A stretch of DNA of 64,000 bases from CBDAQR01 sp965199055 (GCA_965199055.1 CBDAQR010000008.1:62001-126000), one strand, 5' to 3'. Positions 52,587-61,404 are shown, numbered from the stretch's first letter. Notes: generated by a model from the sequence alone, not told the origin. Program-made: numbers and translations.

Positions 52587-54023
52587 TTACTCAAACTTGG
52601 CCATGACATCGGCACCGAACAACTCCTCGTCGGCAGGGATTTCCTTTGGCGTCGGCAGGTTTTTGGAGACCCAGGTCTCGTTGATAAGGTCTCGCCAGGT
52701 GATGTTGTTATTGGTGGCATTGCCGCCCCAGGAACCACATCCCAGTGAGAACGTCTGACGCATGCCATTCCACAGGTTGCCGCTATTCGACGCCGCCTGC
52801 GGCTGATTAACCATCACCCGCGAAGTCTTGGTGGCATTGGCGAAGGCCATGATGTTGTCATCGCTGTAAGAATAGATGCCACAGGAATGACCCTGTCCCT
52901 GGTAGGCCTGAATCTCGTTGGTCAGCGCGATGGCCTCATCGATGTCCTTGACCTTATAGAGCGCCATGGTCACAGACAGCTTCTCGCCAGAAAATTTGTA
53001 ATCGGGGCCAGCACCGGTTTCCGGGATGATGAAGAATTGCTTACCCTCCTCAAGCTCAATACCGGCCATGCCGGCAATCTTGTGAGCGGGCTGAGCTACG
53101 ATCTCGGTGTTGAAGGCACCGTCTTTCCAAATGGTGTTCTGTAGCTTCTGTTTCTCTTCCTCGTTCACGACGTAGCCGCCCTCATGCTTGAGCTTCTCTA
53201 TCATGTCGTCGTAAATGTCGGCGAAAAGCAGCACCGAGTTGTCAGAGGAGCAACTGGCCGCCAGGTCGAGGGTTTTGGAGACGCGAATTTTTTCGGCCGC
53301 CTCATCAAGGTCCGCCGTGCTGTCGACGGTGATACAGGCATTGCCCACACCAACACCCAGTGCGGGCGTTCCTGATGAGTAGGCGGCAGTGACCATCGCG
53401 CCACCACCGGTCGCCAGGATGCGATCGCACTGCGCCATCAGCTCGTTGGTCAATTCAATAGAAGGTGTCTCGATACCGATGATGAGATCGGCTGGTGCAC
53501 CGCAAAGCACCAGCGCCTCGCGCATGTAGTCGACAATCTTCTTATTGGTGAGTTTCGCTCGGGGGTGCGGCGCAATAATGATTGAATTGCGACCTTTGAT
53601 CGCCGATATGGATTTGATGACCGGGGTTGCTTCCGGATTGGTAGAGGGAGACAAGGCGCCGATCACACCGACGGGCTTGGCGATCTTCACGATCTGACGT
53701 TCGGCATCTTCCTCGATCACGCCGACAGACTTGTCGTCGATAATGTCCATCAAGGTTGCGCGGGTCTTGCGGTGGATCTTCAGATACTTGCCCGAGTAAT
53801 TTCCCAACTGGGTTTCATCCACTGTGAACTGCGCAATCTCCTCGGCGCGGTCTTCCCGAGCGACGGCATAGACACAGGCGCGGATCAGCTCGTCGACCTG
53901 CTCCTGGGTGTAATTGGCGATCTGTTCCTGCGCGGCACGCGAGCGCGCGATCATCGCTTCTATCTCGGCGCGGGCCACTTCGGCCGGCTCGTGAATATCA
54001 GTAATCTTCTGTACTTCAGACAT
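52587..54023 (-). CDS. CoA-acylating aldehyde dehydrogenase (EutE/sulfoacetaldehyde dehydrogenase-like)
   Basis: 478 residues from ATG 54023 behind AGGAG. It has the pattern of acylating aldehyde dehydrogenases: KPVGVIGALSPSTNPEATPVIKSISAIKGRNSIIIAPHPRA (AdhE/EutE type), GTPALGVGVGNACITVD and the catalytic Cys in DLAASCSSDNSV. It lacks the ERCMA motif of the methylmalonate semialdehyde dehydrogenase MmsA usually found here. Related enzymes act on acetaldehyde, propionaldehyde or sulfoacetaldehyde, giving the acyl-CoA. First gene of the operon and divergent from an AraC gene. Confidence 0.85.
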   Translation of the reverse strand: MSEVQKITDIHEPAEVARAEIEAMIARSRAAQEQIANYTQEQVDELIRACVYAVAREDRAEEIAQFTVDETQLGNYSGKYLKIHRKTRATLMDIIDDKSVGVIEEDAERQIVKIAKPVGVIGALSPSTNPEATPVIKSISAIKGRNSIIIAPHPRAKLTNKKIVDYMREALVLCGAPADLIIGIETPSIELTNELMAQCDRILATGGGAMVTAAYSSGTPALGVGVGNACITVDSTADLDEAAEKIRVSKTLDLAASCSSDNSVLLFADIYDDMIEKLKHEGGYVVNEEEKQKLQNTIWKDGAFNTEIVAQPAHKIAGMAGIELEEGKQFFIIPETGAGPDYKFSGEKLSVTMALYKVKDIDEAIALTNEIQAYQGQGHSCGIYSYSDDNIMAFANATKTSRVMVNQPQAASNSGNLWNGMRQTFSLGCGSWGGNATNNNITWRDLINETWVSKNLPTPKEIPADEELFGADVMAKFE

Positions 54024-54056
54024 GGGGGGTGCTCCTGTCTTATATCGTTTTCTTAC

Positions 54057-54088
54057 GGGTAAGGCCCGCTGCGGCCGGGGGCTTACCC
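54057..54088. repeat. Hairpin in the leader of the aldehyde dehydrogenase operon
   Basis: GGGTAAG (54057-54063) pairs with CTTACCC (54082-54088), extended by CCC with GGG inside. It lies in the 5' leader of the minus-strand operon. No T-run follows on either strand, so a regulatory fold or protein-binding site is more likely than a terminator. Confidence 0.45.
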
Positions 54089-54126
54089 TCTCAGTAAAGC
54101 AGCTCGCCACCTTAACATTGCACCAG

Positions 54127-54170
54127 TATGGCTCATATTGACTAAATTGCTGTGTTTATGGACTATATTG
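54127..54170. promoter_or_regulatory. Direct repeats, possible AraC operator
   Basis: TATGGCTCATATTG (54127-54140) and TATGGACTATATTG (54157-54170) match at 11 of 14 positions and start 30 bp apart, close to three turns of DNA. AraC-type proteins bind such direct half-sites. They lie between the AraC gene, which starts 5 nt after the second copy, and the divergent operon. Confidence 0.5.
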
Positions 54171-54174
54171 CGGC

Positions 54175-55056
54175 ATGAGCGCACCCTCAAAATGGCCCCT
54201 GCCCGGGGCCGGCATCCGCTTCCAAACGCCCGCATTCATGGTAGAGAAGCTGGCCCGCCACCCGTTGACAAAAGACTGTTACCCAACCGCGATGGGCTAC
54301 TACCCAGAGGCCCTGGGACACTCCATGCGGCGCGAGCGCCATGACGACAACCTGCTTTTATATTGCGTTTCTGGACGCGGTCGTCTCACAACCCCTGAGT
54401 GGTCCGGTGCCATTAAGCCGGGCCAGGTCGCTCTGCTGCCCCAGGGTACGGCACATCACTATCGCGCCCATAGACGCAATCCCTGGACTCTCTACTGGGT
54501 CCACTTTCAGGGCGGCAGCACAGGTATCTTTACGCAGTATCTGGGATATCGAGAAGGCAACCCCGTCGTTGATGCCGGTGTATCGCCCTCTCTGGTCGCT
54601 GCCTTCACCCAACTGATGGAGGTGCGGCGAACCGGCTATTCAACCCGGGCATTTATTAACGCAGCCAATGAGCTTCGCCACCTGTTCAGCCAGATGGCAC
54701 TCGAGATCGACGCTCACCGTGGGCGCACTTCACGAGGTTTTGATCTCGACACGGTGCAGAGCTATATGCTCGAGCATATCGACCAGAGCCTGACCTTGGA
54801 AACGATGGCTGAAACGGCGAAATTGTCCAAGTATCACTTCTCGACCCGGTACAAAAAGCTCACCGGCTATTCCCCCGTTCGACATTTCCTCAATATGAAG
54901 ATGGAGCATGCCTGTCACCTCTTGGATAGCTCCGAACTGAGCGTAGCGGCCATAAGCGAAGCTGTCGGCTACGAAGATCCGCTGTATTTCTCGCGCCAGT
55001 TCAGCAAGACTATTGGCGTGTCGCCTCGGGCCTACCGGGCGTCCATTCGCAAGTGA
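54175..55056 (+). CDS. AraC-family regulator with cupin sensor
   Basis: A 293-residue protein. A cupin-like sensor domain comes first (YCVSGRGRLTTPEWSGAIKPGQVALLPQGTAHHYRAHRRNPWTLYWVHFQGG). The two helix-turn-helices follow: LETMAETAKLSKYHFSTRYKKLTGYSPVRHF and VAAISEAVGYEDPLYFSRQFSKTIGVSPRAYR. It resembles MmsR, the regulator of valine genes, and is divergent from the operon, which it probably controls, sensing a pathway intermediate. Confidence 0.88.
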   Translation: MSAPSKWPLPGAGIRFQTPAFMVEKLARHPLTKDCYPTAMGYYPEALGHSMRRERHDDNLLLYCVSGRGRLTTPEWSGAIKPGQVALLPQGTAHHYRAHRRNPWTLYWVHFQGGSTGIFTQYLGYREGNPVVDAGVSPSLVAAFTQLMEVRRTGYSTRAFINAANELRHLFSQMALEIDAHRGRTSRGFDLDTVQSYMLEHIDQSLTLETMAETAKLSKYHFSTRYKKLTGYSPVRHFLNMKMEHACHLLDSSELSVAAISEAVGYEDPLYFSRQFSKTIGVSPRAYRASIRK

Positions 55057-55070
55057 GAGGTGGGTAGAAC

Positions 55071-56456
55071 GTGACCGATCAACAAGCGGCCATCGATGCC
55101 TGGCAGGCGGGCAACACCGATACCGCCATTACGCTATGGCAGCAGCAGCTCGAGGCCAACCCCAATGATTTGCTTACGCTGGTGCACTTGGGCAGTGCAC
55201 TGCGCAGCCTCGGGAGGGATGATGGCGCAATTCGCTGCTTCGAACGCGCGCTGCGAGGCGACCCCAATCAACCGGAGGTTTTGTACAACCTGGGCAACAT
55301 CCATCTGCAAGCAGGCGACTACCAGAAAGCGGCCGCCTGTTACCAGAACGCGCTCGCACTGCAACCAGAATTCGCCCTCGCCGCTTACAACCTCGGCAAT
55401 GCCTGTCGCGAACTGGGCCACCTGCAACAAGCGGTGGAATGCTACCAACACGCCATCGAGTGCGAACCCAGTCATGCTCCCAGCTACAACAACCTGGGCA
55501 ACATTCTCAAACACGAGGGCAAGCTCGATCAGGCGGTACCACTCTATGAGAAGGCCCTGCAATGCCAACCCGATTACGCAGAGGCCATGTACAACCTTGG
55601 CAATGCGCTCTATGAGTATGAGAACTTTGAAGAGGCCATTCCCTGGTTCGACAAGGCGCAGATCCGCGATGCTGATGCGCGCGCCCTCTACTGTGAGTAC
55701 AAATGTCGTCGGTTTGCAGACTTTCGTACAAGGCTACTAAGTCACTGTGCGGCACAAGCGCATCACTCGCCCCAGGTAGCCACCTTGGCAGCACACCACA
55801 CCGTCAACTTCGGCGCAAATAACGACTACCGCTTCTGCCCTTCGCCGTTCGATTTTGTTTACCACTCCAGCATCAAGCAACTGCTGGGAGATAACGCTCC
55901 CCTGCGCGATGCTGTCCTGGAAGACATTCGCTCAGCTCCCATTGATGAACGGCAACAGGGCCGACTGCATAACGGGGTCCAATCCTCTGGCAATCTGTTT
56001 TACCGCGAAGAGGATTCGTTCCGGCAGCTAGGCCAACTGGTCAAGGAGAAGTTTCGCGAGTACTACGAGCACTATCGCGATAGCGACTGCGAGCTCATTC
56101 GCGCCTTCCCCAAGCAGTTGGAATTCGAAAGCTCCTGGTATATTCGCATGCGCCAGGGCGGCCACCTGACCTCGCATATCCACGAGACCGGCTGGATCAG
56201 TGGCGCTGTCTATCTAGCGATTCCCGAGCGTCCAAGTGATTCTGTGGAAGGGTGTTTCGAGGTTGGCCTGCATGGTGATGACTACCCGATCGAGGCCAAC
56301 GCGGGTGATTTCACAACCATGACAGTACCGCTTAGTGTGGGCGATATCGTGTTGTTCCCGGCCAACCTGTTTCACCGAACAATTCCTTTCCAGGCAGATG
56401 CAGAGAGGATCTGTGTCGCCTTTGATCTAAAACCGCAAGGGGAGGAAAAGGGATGA
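55071..56456 (+). CDS. TPR protein with C-terminal 2OG-Fe(II) dioxygenase-like domain
   Basis: A 461-residue protein starting at GTG. Residues 1-215 hold about six tetratricopeptide repeats (VLYNLGNIHLQAGDYQKAAACYQNALALQPEF and similar). The C-terminal part from about 330 has LTSHIHETGWISGAVYLAIPERP, GDFTTMTVPLSVGDIVLFPANLFHRTIPFQADAERICVAFDL. This resembles the putative 2OG-Fe(II) oxygenase family, with His residues for iron in HIHETGW and FHRTI. It may hydroxylate protein or small-molecule substrates bound by the repeats. It starts 14 nt after the AraC gene. Confidence 0.83.
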   Translation: MTDQQAAIDAWQAGNTDTAITLWQQQLEANPNDLLTLVHLGSALRSLGRDDGAIRCFERALRGDPNQPEVLYNLGNIHLQAGDYQKAAACYQNALALQPEFALAAYNLGNACRELGHLQQAVECYQHAIECEPSHAPSYNNLGNILKHEGKLDQAVPLYEKALQCQPDYAEAMYNLGNALYEYENFEEAIPWFDKAQIRDADARALYCEYKCRRFADFRTRLLSHCAAQAHHSPQVATLAAHHTVNFGANNDYRFCPSPFDFVYHSSIKQLLGDNAPLRDAVLEDIRSAPIDERQQGRLHNGVQSSGNLFYREEDSFRQLGQLVKEKFREYYEHYRDSDCELIRAFPKQLEFESSWYIRMRQGGHLTSHIHETGWISGAVYLAIPERPSDSVEGCFEVGLHGDDYPIEANAGDFTTMTVPLSVGDIVLFPANLFHRTIPFQADAERICVAFDLKPQGEEKG

Positions 56457-56875
56457 CCGCGATCAACGGTGGTTGTTACTGCGGCAAGCTGCGATACACA
56501 GCCGACATCGACGAATCACGCGTCATTGTGTGTCACTGTCGCGATTGCCAGTTATTCAGCGGTTCGGCCTATCGGCTCTCAGCCTGGGCAGAGCCCGGCG
56601 CCTTCGAGGTTACACAGGGAACGCCGCAACATATCGACAAGACTGCAGACAGCGGCAAAGTCAGGCGCATGCTCTATTGCGCAGACTGTGGTTCACATCT
56701 CTGCTCCCTACCGGCTGACAGCGAAGAAGCAGGCGCCTTCGTATCGATCAGGCTTGCGACCGCGGACAATTTTCACAACTTCAAGCCCGTTGCAGAAATA
56801 TACACCGCCTCACGTGTTCCCTGGCTTGAGGACATGCCGGGTTTGGCCAGCTTCGAGCGAATGCCAGGCGCCTGA
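56453..56875 (+). CDS. GFA-family (glutathione-dependent formaldehyde-activating type) protein
   Basis: A 140-residue zinc protein. GGCYCGKLRY, VCHCRDCQLFSG and CADCGSHLCS are the cysteine clusters of GFA/CENP-V proteins. The family binds zinc and probably glutathione adducts. It overlaps the TPR gene by ATGA. Catalysis is not proven for most members. Confidence 0.9.
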   Translation: MTAINGGCYCGKLRYTADIDESRVIVCHCRDCQLFSGSAYRLSAWAEPGAFEVTQGTPQHIDKTADSGKVRRMLYCADCGSHLCSLPADSEEAGAFVSIRLATADNFHNFKPVAEIYTASRVPWLEDMPGLASFERMPGA

Positions 56876-56876
56876 G

Positions 56877-57182
56877 TCAAGCGTCGGCGGGCATGGCTTG
56901 ACTCGCCCCGGTAAAAGCCAGATAAAGCAGTGGGCCGAAAGAACCGGTAAGTAGGGTCACCACCACCCAGGGCCAGGGGTTACGCCCAGCCGCTCTTGCC
57001 TCCGGTATCAGCCAGGTCAACACCAGCAGCAGAGCAATGACGAGATCCATTAATACCTGCCAACCTGCGGGGCTCGCCAGTTGATAGGTGAAAAGCCCTA
57101 TGTATCCTGCATCCAGCACCGCATAAACAGTGAGAGGGGTAAAGAGAATAAGAATGACGATAGCCAGTGTACGTTGATTCAT
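56877..57182 (-). CDS. DUF2834 small membrane protein
   Basis: 101 residues from ATG 57182 (GGAGGCAG upstream), with three hydrophobic segments. AIVILILFTPLTVYAVLDAGYIGLFTYQLASPAGWQVLMDLVIALLLVLTWLIPEAR is typical of DUF2834. WVVVTLLTGSFGPLLYLAF is the last helix. Function unknown. It stands alone between convergent GFA and divergent XRE genes. Confidence 0.82.
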   Translation of the reverse strand: MNQRTLAIVILILFTPLTVYAVLDAGYIGLFTYQLASPAGWQVLMDLVIALLLVLTWLIPEARAAGRNPWPWVVVTLLTGSFGPLLYLAFTGASQAMPADA

Positions 57183-57248
57183 CGCGCTGCCTCCTTCGAG
57201 CATGAAAACGCACAGAGATCATCTACACTGGCGTGAATCGCCGCAATA

Positions 57249-57259
57249 ACCTCAGAGGT
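57249..57259. promoter_or_regulatory. Palindrome ACCTCAGAGGT upstream of the XRE gene
   Basis: An 11-bp perfect inverted repeat (5-bp arms around A) in the 130-nt divergent gap between the DUF2834 and XRE genes. Its position would suit an operator of the XRE protein, but one copy is weak evidence. Confidence 0.35.
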
Positions 57260-57312
57260 AATAGAGATGCAACGAAGCCGGTGGGAAAATAACGCAAACC
57301 AGGAGAATCCCC

Positions 57313-58134
57313 ATGACTTCAGCAAGCGCCGGCAATTTCCCAACTATCTGCCGCCAGTGGCGGCACTTCCGCAAGCTCTCGCAATTGGACCTCGCGCTCG
57401 CCGCGGATGTTTCTCAGCGACATCTGAGCTGGCTTGAGACCGGGCGCAGTCAGCCCAGCCGCGAGATGGTGGTTCGCCTTTCAGAAGCCATGGAGATCCC
57501 GTTGCGCGAACGCAATGTACTGCTGCAATCAGCGGGATTCGCCGCCGCCTACGGGGAAACTGACCTGGACGATCCGCAAATGTCGCCTGTGCTGGATGCA
57601 CTCAACCAGGTGCTGGAGCACCATGAACCGCTGCCGGCGGTGGTCGTAGACAGGTTGTGGAATGTTAGACGCCAAAACCAGGCCGCAAACCTCCTACTGA
57701 GCATCGATGGCAATCCCGACGACATGCTGGCGCGCACCGGATGCGACGAGTCTATGAACCTGGCTCGATTGACGCTGCATCCTGAAGGGCTGCGACCCTA
57801 TATCAGTAACTGGTCCCAGGTGGCTCCCGGCTTCATACGTCGCCTCGACCGCGATGCGAAAGCGACCGGGGATTCTCAAGTGCAGGCCTATATGGACGAC
57901 ATCATCCGGCTGGCGGGAGACATCCACGAGACACATGCTATGGACAGCAGTCTACTGCCGGTTCTGCCATTAGAGTTGGACGTACACGGGCTCAAGCTGA
58001 GCCTCTTTAGCGTAATTTCCACATTTGGCACGCCTCAAGACGTTACGACCGACGAACTGAGAATTGAGGCGTTCTATCCTGGAGATGACGCGACGGCGAG
58101 CTTCTTCAGGAGTGCAGCATCCGCTGCGACTTAG
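57313..58134 (+). CDS. XRE-family regulator with MmyB-like ligand domain
   Basis: A 273-residue protein. The N-terminal helix-turn-helix is FRKLSQLDLALAADVSQRHLSWLETGRSQPSREMVVRLSEAM (residues 19-60). A PAS-like MmyB domain follows (PAVVVDRLWNVRRQNQAANLLL ... GLKLSLFSVISTFGTPQDVTTDELRIEAFYPGDDAT). Such proteins often repress nearby genes for catabolic or redox enzymes. It may control the divergent DUF2834 gene. Confidence 0.9.
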   Translation: MTSASAGNFPTICRQWRHFRKLSQLDLALAADVSQRHLSWLETGRSQPSREMVVRLSEAMEIPLRERNVLLQSAGFAAAYGETDLDDPQMSPVLDALNQVLEHHEPLPAVVVDRLWNVRRQNQAANLLLSIDGNPDDMLARTGCDESMNLARLTLHPEGLRPYISNWSQVAPGFIRRLDRDAKATGDSQVQAYMDDIIRLAGDIHETHAMDSSLLPVLPLELDVHGLKLSLFSVISTFGTPQDVTTDELRIEAFYPGDDATASFFRSAASAAT

Positions 58135-58670
58135 ATGAGGATCAAAGCAAAGAAAACTACGGTGCCAGCGCCCGACGCCGCTAGCGTACGTGACAGGAGG
58201 CGCGGAGACGTGAGCCCCAGGAACAGACCACTCGCTACTATCAACAACATGCCTAGGGCAAAAAACCGCTGAAACATCTTGAAGGCGGTGGGACCGTGAC
58301 CCATGTGCAGCTCAATCATCGACTTCTAGAAGCTCGGCTCGGCATGACTAACGCTCGTTTTATCCCCTAGCTTGATGACGTAGTGGTCGGTTGATGTGGG
58401 GCGCGCATATAAAGTGTCACCCTTCACTTTGACGTACTCGTAGCTGAATTCACCGACACCCGCTTCCGCCAGCAGAGCATCCACTTCGCCACGCAGGTCT
58501 TCCGCCTTCGCATCAAAGAAATAGTCTCCCGAACTGTATATCTCCTGAGTCTGCACACTGCCTTTCACACCGACGAGGTAGAGTCCTCCAGAGATGGCAA
58601 CGAGAAAAATTACTGGCGCAAAAAACGCCGAGAGATACATGTGTATGGTGATGAAAAGTCCGCGGCTCAT
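58131..58670 (-). pseudogene. PepSY-associated membrane protein split by one in-frame TAG
   Basis: The upstream half (58326-58670) has an N-terminal helix (SRGLFITIHMYLSAFFAPVIFLVAISGGLYLV) and a PepSY-like globular part. After the amber stop at 58326-58328, two sense codons lead to MIELHMGHGPTAFKMFQRFFALGMLLIVASGLFLGLTS and a last helix, in the same frame. ELHMGHGP and the second and third helices are what a PepSY membrane protein should have there. Without the stop it would be one protein of about 179 residues. It may be a recent pseudogene, a sequencing error, or two pieces made separately. Confidence 0.75.
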
Positions 58671-58691
58671 GCTGTTATCCGACTGTGAAAT

Positions 58692-59690
58692 TTAGTGGCC
58701 GGACAAAATATCGGTATCCGGCGGCAGGTGCAAGCGAATCGCCCTGTCCATCACCTCGAAGTCGAAGCGCCTGGACTCCAGCGGCTCACCATCGAGATTA
58801 ATCTGCAACGGCTCGTCCGCAAGGATGGAGAACTGGTGCGACCGTGCCCGTATCATATGGGAGTCCAGGGCTTCTGCACTAAACCCCAGGTCGAGCAGGG
58901 TTCGCAGCACATCGGGAATCTGATCGACCCTGACCTCCGGCAAAATGCTAAGGTCGAAAAAACCGTTGTCGATAGAGGCGTGTTCGGTCACCGGCACCCC
59001 ACCCCCGGCGTATCGGCCATTGCCCACGGCCAGTGCCAGGAAGCCCCCGCTCCAGCTGAAGTCCTGCCCCTCGATCACGGCGCGGCGGGCGGATATGCTG
59101 CTGGCCTGACTGATGCCGGTGAGTAGATAGGCGGCGCCCCCAAGCAGTTTCTTCATGTCGGGCGGTGTGTTCACAGTGACGTCAGTGCCAAACCCGCCCG
59201 TGGCAACATTGAGAAAAAAGCGATCGTTGACTCGCCCTACGTCAACCGGTGAAGCCGCGCCATGCAGCGCCAATTCGAGCGCGGCCAGCGGTTCGGTGGG
59301 GATGCGGCAGGCGCGGGCGAAGTCATTTGCAGTACCCAGAGGCAGCACTGCCAGCCGTGGAAGCAGAACCAGGTCCGTGGACAAAATGCCGCTCACCACC
59401 GAATTGAGCATGCCATCTCCACCACCTGCGATAATAGTTCCAATGGCCTCATCTCGGGAGGCTTCTGCCGCAAAGCGCTCTGCGTCGCCGGCTTCCCAGG
59501 TCACGCTGACACCGATTTCAAATCCCTGGGCGCGCGCACCGATGACCGCCGATCGCACGCCTTCCTGCTGCGCGACCTTGCCATTCAGTATGAGTTGTAC
59601 TTTGTCTCCGCGGCCCAAGCCGGACGGTTTGGCGGGACCTTCGCGAGAGCGTTTCCTTACCTGCCACCACTTGCGGGAAGACGGCGCCAC
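58692..59690 (-). CDS. Diacylglycerol/sphingosine-type lipid kinase (YegS-like)
   Basis: A 332-residue protein. The nucleotide loop is IIAGGGDGMLNSVVSGI; the usual Thr of GGDGT is Met here. RLAVLPLGTANDFARAC, VNDRFFLNVATGGFGTDVT and a C-terminal INLDGEPLESRRFDFEV complete the fold. It phosphorylates a lipid with ATP. The start is uncertain because the first 25 residues are basic and unconserved. It abuts the LysR gene (stop 59691). Confidence 0.85.
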   Translation of the reverse strand: MAPSSRKWWQVRKRSREGPAKPSGLGRGDKVQLILNGKVAQQEGVRSAVIGARAQGFEIGVSVTWEAGDAERFAAEASRDEAIGTIIAGGGDGMLNSVVSGILSTDLVLLPRLAVLPLGTANDFARACRIPTEPLAALELALHGAASPVDVGRVNDRFFLNVATGGFGTDVTVNTPPDMKKLLGGAAYLLTGISQASSISARRAVIEGQDFSWSGGFLALAVGNGRYAGGGVPVTEHASIDNGFFDLSILPEVRVDQIPDVLRTLLDLGFSAEALDSHMIRARSHQFSILADEPLQINLDGEPLESRRFDFEVMDRAIRLHLPPDTDILSGH

Positions 59691-60653
59691 CTAATCGTCC
59701 AGCGTATCCATGGTCGCCATTTGCGCAACGATCTGTTTGCGCAGCCATTGGTGTGCTGCACTGTTGGAAGTGCGTGTATGGCGCAGCAAGGCCAGTCGCG
59801 ATCGATTGACGCCACTGTGCCCCGCAAACAGTCGCTGCAGTTCATCAGGTATGGGTTCAGTGGCAATAGCTTCGTTCACATAAGGGTTATTGGCCAGGCC
59901 TACATTAGCTATCAACAGAGCATCGGTGTTCGCCAAAACACCGATAGCGGGGGCAAATTGCGTCGTCTCCAGCACAATATTGCGATACATGCCACGCTCT
60001 CCCAATACCTCATCGACCAGACCGATATTTTCCCGGCTCAGTCCCGGCAGGTAGAGCCGCACATGCGGAAAGGCAAGGAAGTCTTTCAGCTTCACCTGCT
60101 GACCCACCAACGGGTGATCGCGACGCATATAGCAACGGGGGCTGATCGTTCGCAAAGGCTCTGCATGTACGTCGCTATCGGTATCCGTCACCACCGACAG
60201 GGCGAAATCTATCTCCGCCAGTTTTAGGCGCTCTTGAAAATCGGCCGTTACATCGCCCGTCAGGATCCGCATGCCCGGCGCGTCACGCTGCAAAACTTCC
60301 ATCAGCCCCGGCAGCAACAGCTCGGCGAACAATGGCGGCATCACCAGGCGAAAGACGCCCTCATAGCTCGCCGGGTCAAAATCTTCCACCTCGAGTAGAC
60401 CATCGATAAGACCCAGGGCTTCCGGCAGCCCTTTGCCCAATTGTTCGGCCCTGGGCGTTGGAATCAAGCCGTGAGCAGTGCGGGTAAACAGCTCATCGTC
60501 GAAGCTCTCCCGCAACTTCTGCAGCGTTTTGCTCAACGCCGGCTGCGATACAGACAGACGCTCCGCCGCGCGGGTGACATTGCGCTCCTCGAGCAGCACC
60601 TGCAACGCCACCAGCAGGTTCAAATCCATATGCAATAACTGGTGTGACAGCAT
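59691..60653 (-). CDS. LysR-family transcriptional regulator
   Basis: A 320-residue protein. MDLNLLVALQVLLEERNVTRAAERLSVSQPALSKTLQKLRESFDDELF is the helix-turn-helix; the start may be at MDLN (60629). The effector domain runs from DFDPASYEGVFRLVMPPLF to the end. It lies next to the lipid kinase on the same strand and is divergent from the DUF4136 lipoprotein. Confidence 0.9.
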   Translation of the reverse strand: MLSHQLLHMDLNLLVALQVLLEERNVTRAAERLSVSQPALSKTLQKLRESFDDELFTRTAHGLIPTPRAEQLGKGLPEALGLIDGLLEVEDFDPASYEGVFRLVMPPLFAELLLPGLMEVLQRDAPGMRILTGDVTADFQERLKLAEIDFALSVVTDTDSDVHAEPLRTISPRCYMRRDHPLVGQQVKLKDFLAFPHVRLYLPGLSRENIGLVDEVLGERGMYRNIVLETTQFAPAIGVLANTDALLIANVGLANNPYVNEAIATEPIPDELQRLFAGHSGVNRSRLALLRHTRTSNSAAHQWLRKQIVAQMATMDTLDD

Positions 60654-60680
60654 AAGAAATAACTTTTCTATATATTATGT

Positions 60681-60707
60681 TTGGACAATTATAGTTTTTA
60701 TTAATAT
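60681..60707 (+). promoter_or_regulatory. Weak sigma-70-like promoter before the DUF4136 gene
   Basis: TTGGAC (60681-60686) and TAATAT (60702-60707), spacing 15, in an AT-rich stretch 95 nt upstream of the gene. The spacing is short, so this is only a candidate. Confidence 0.3.
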
Positions 60708-60801
60708 GACGTCCAGTATCGGTGGTTGCACCACGGGCATGCTGGTACCATTGTCGCCGGCTCGCCGGAGCCAATTTGCAATAGCGCTGGAGATACCACC
60801 C

Positions 60802-61383
60802 ATGAGACCGATTACTGCGACGCTGTCACTGCTTCTGCTTTCGCTGCTCGCTGCATGCAGCGGTGTTGAGGTTAAGGTCGGCGATCTGTCCGCCTTCAAC
60901 GGTAGCAATGCCAGCACCTATTCCTGGCGCACAGAGCCGTTCAGTAATAACAGCTATTCGCGCGATCCGATCTATGTCATCGACCCTATTTTGAGAGACA
61001 TTGTCGACCGCGAATTGCAGAGCAAAGGCTTCGAACGTGTACCCCGCGGTGGCGACTTTAATGTGGACTACATCTACGCCCCTGGATTTCGCATGGGCGC
61101 AGAGAGTGATCTGACCAGCAACGTGGCGCCTCGCGCAGGCGTACGTCCCAACACCCAGGTAAGCCAGGCAGAGCGCGACAACGCGATCGCGCTATCGGGT
61201 GTCCGTGAAACGCGCAACGTTCGGATTAGCTTTAATGATGGCCAATCCGGCCTTGAGGTTTGGAACGCAATCATCACCAAGCTAACCTCCAATGTGAACG
61301 AAGCCCAGCCTGATCAAATTCGCAGCGCACTGAATGCCGGCATCAAAAAGGCCTTCGCCGACCTATCCGGCCCCGCTGGTTAA
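60802..61383 (+). CDS. DUF4136 lipoprotein
   Basis: 193 residues from ATG 60802. Lipoprotein signal LSLLLLSLLAACSG with LAAC box. The mature region is of DUF4136 type: YSWRTEPF near 35, DPILRDIVDRELQSKGFERV and GDFNVDYIYAP, ending with IRSALNAGIKKAFADL. Envelope protein of unknown role. It lies 21 nt before the protease gene. Confidence 0.85.
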   Translation: MRPITATLSLLLLSLLAACSGVEVKVGDLSAFNGSNASTYSWRTEPFSNNSYSRDPIYVIDPILRDIVDRELQSKGFERVPRGGDFNVDYIYAPGFRMGAESDLTSNVAPRAGVRPNTQVSQAERDNAIALSGVRETRNVRISFNDGQSGLEVWNAIITKLTSNVNEAQPDQIRSALNAGIKKAFADLSGPAG

Positions 61384-61404
61384 TCAACTTCTGGAGCACG
61401 ACCA

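Noticed and set aside
58131..58319. Separate small membrane protein gene
   Set aside because: It is in phase with the frame above it and continues the PepSY family sequence, so it is treated as part of the broken gene.
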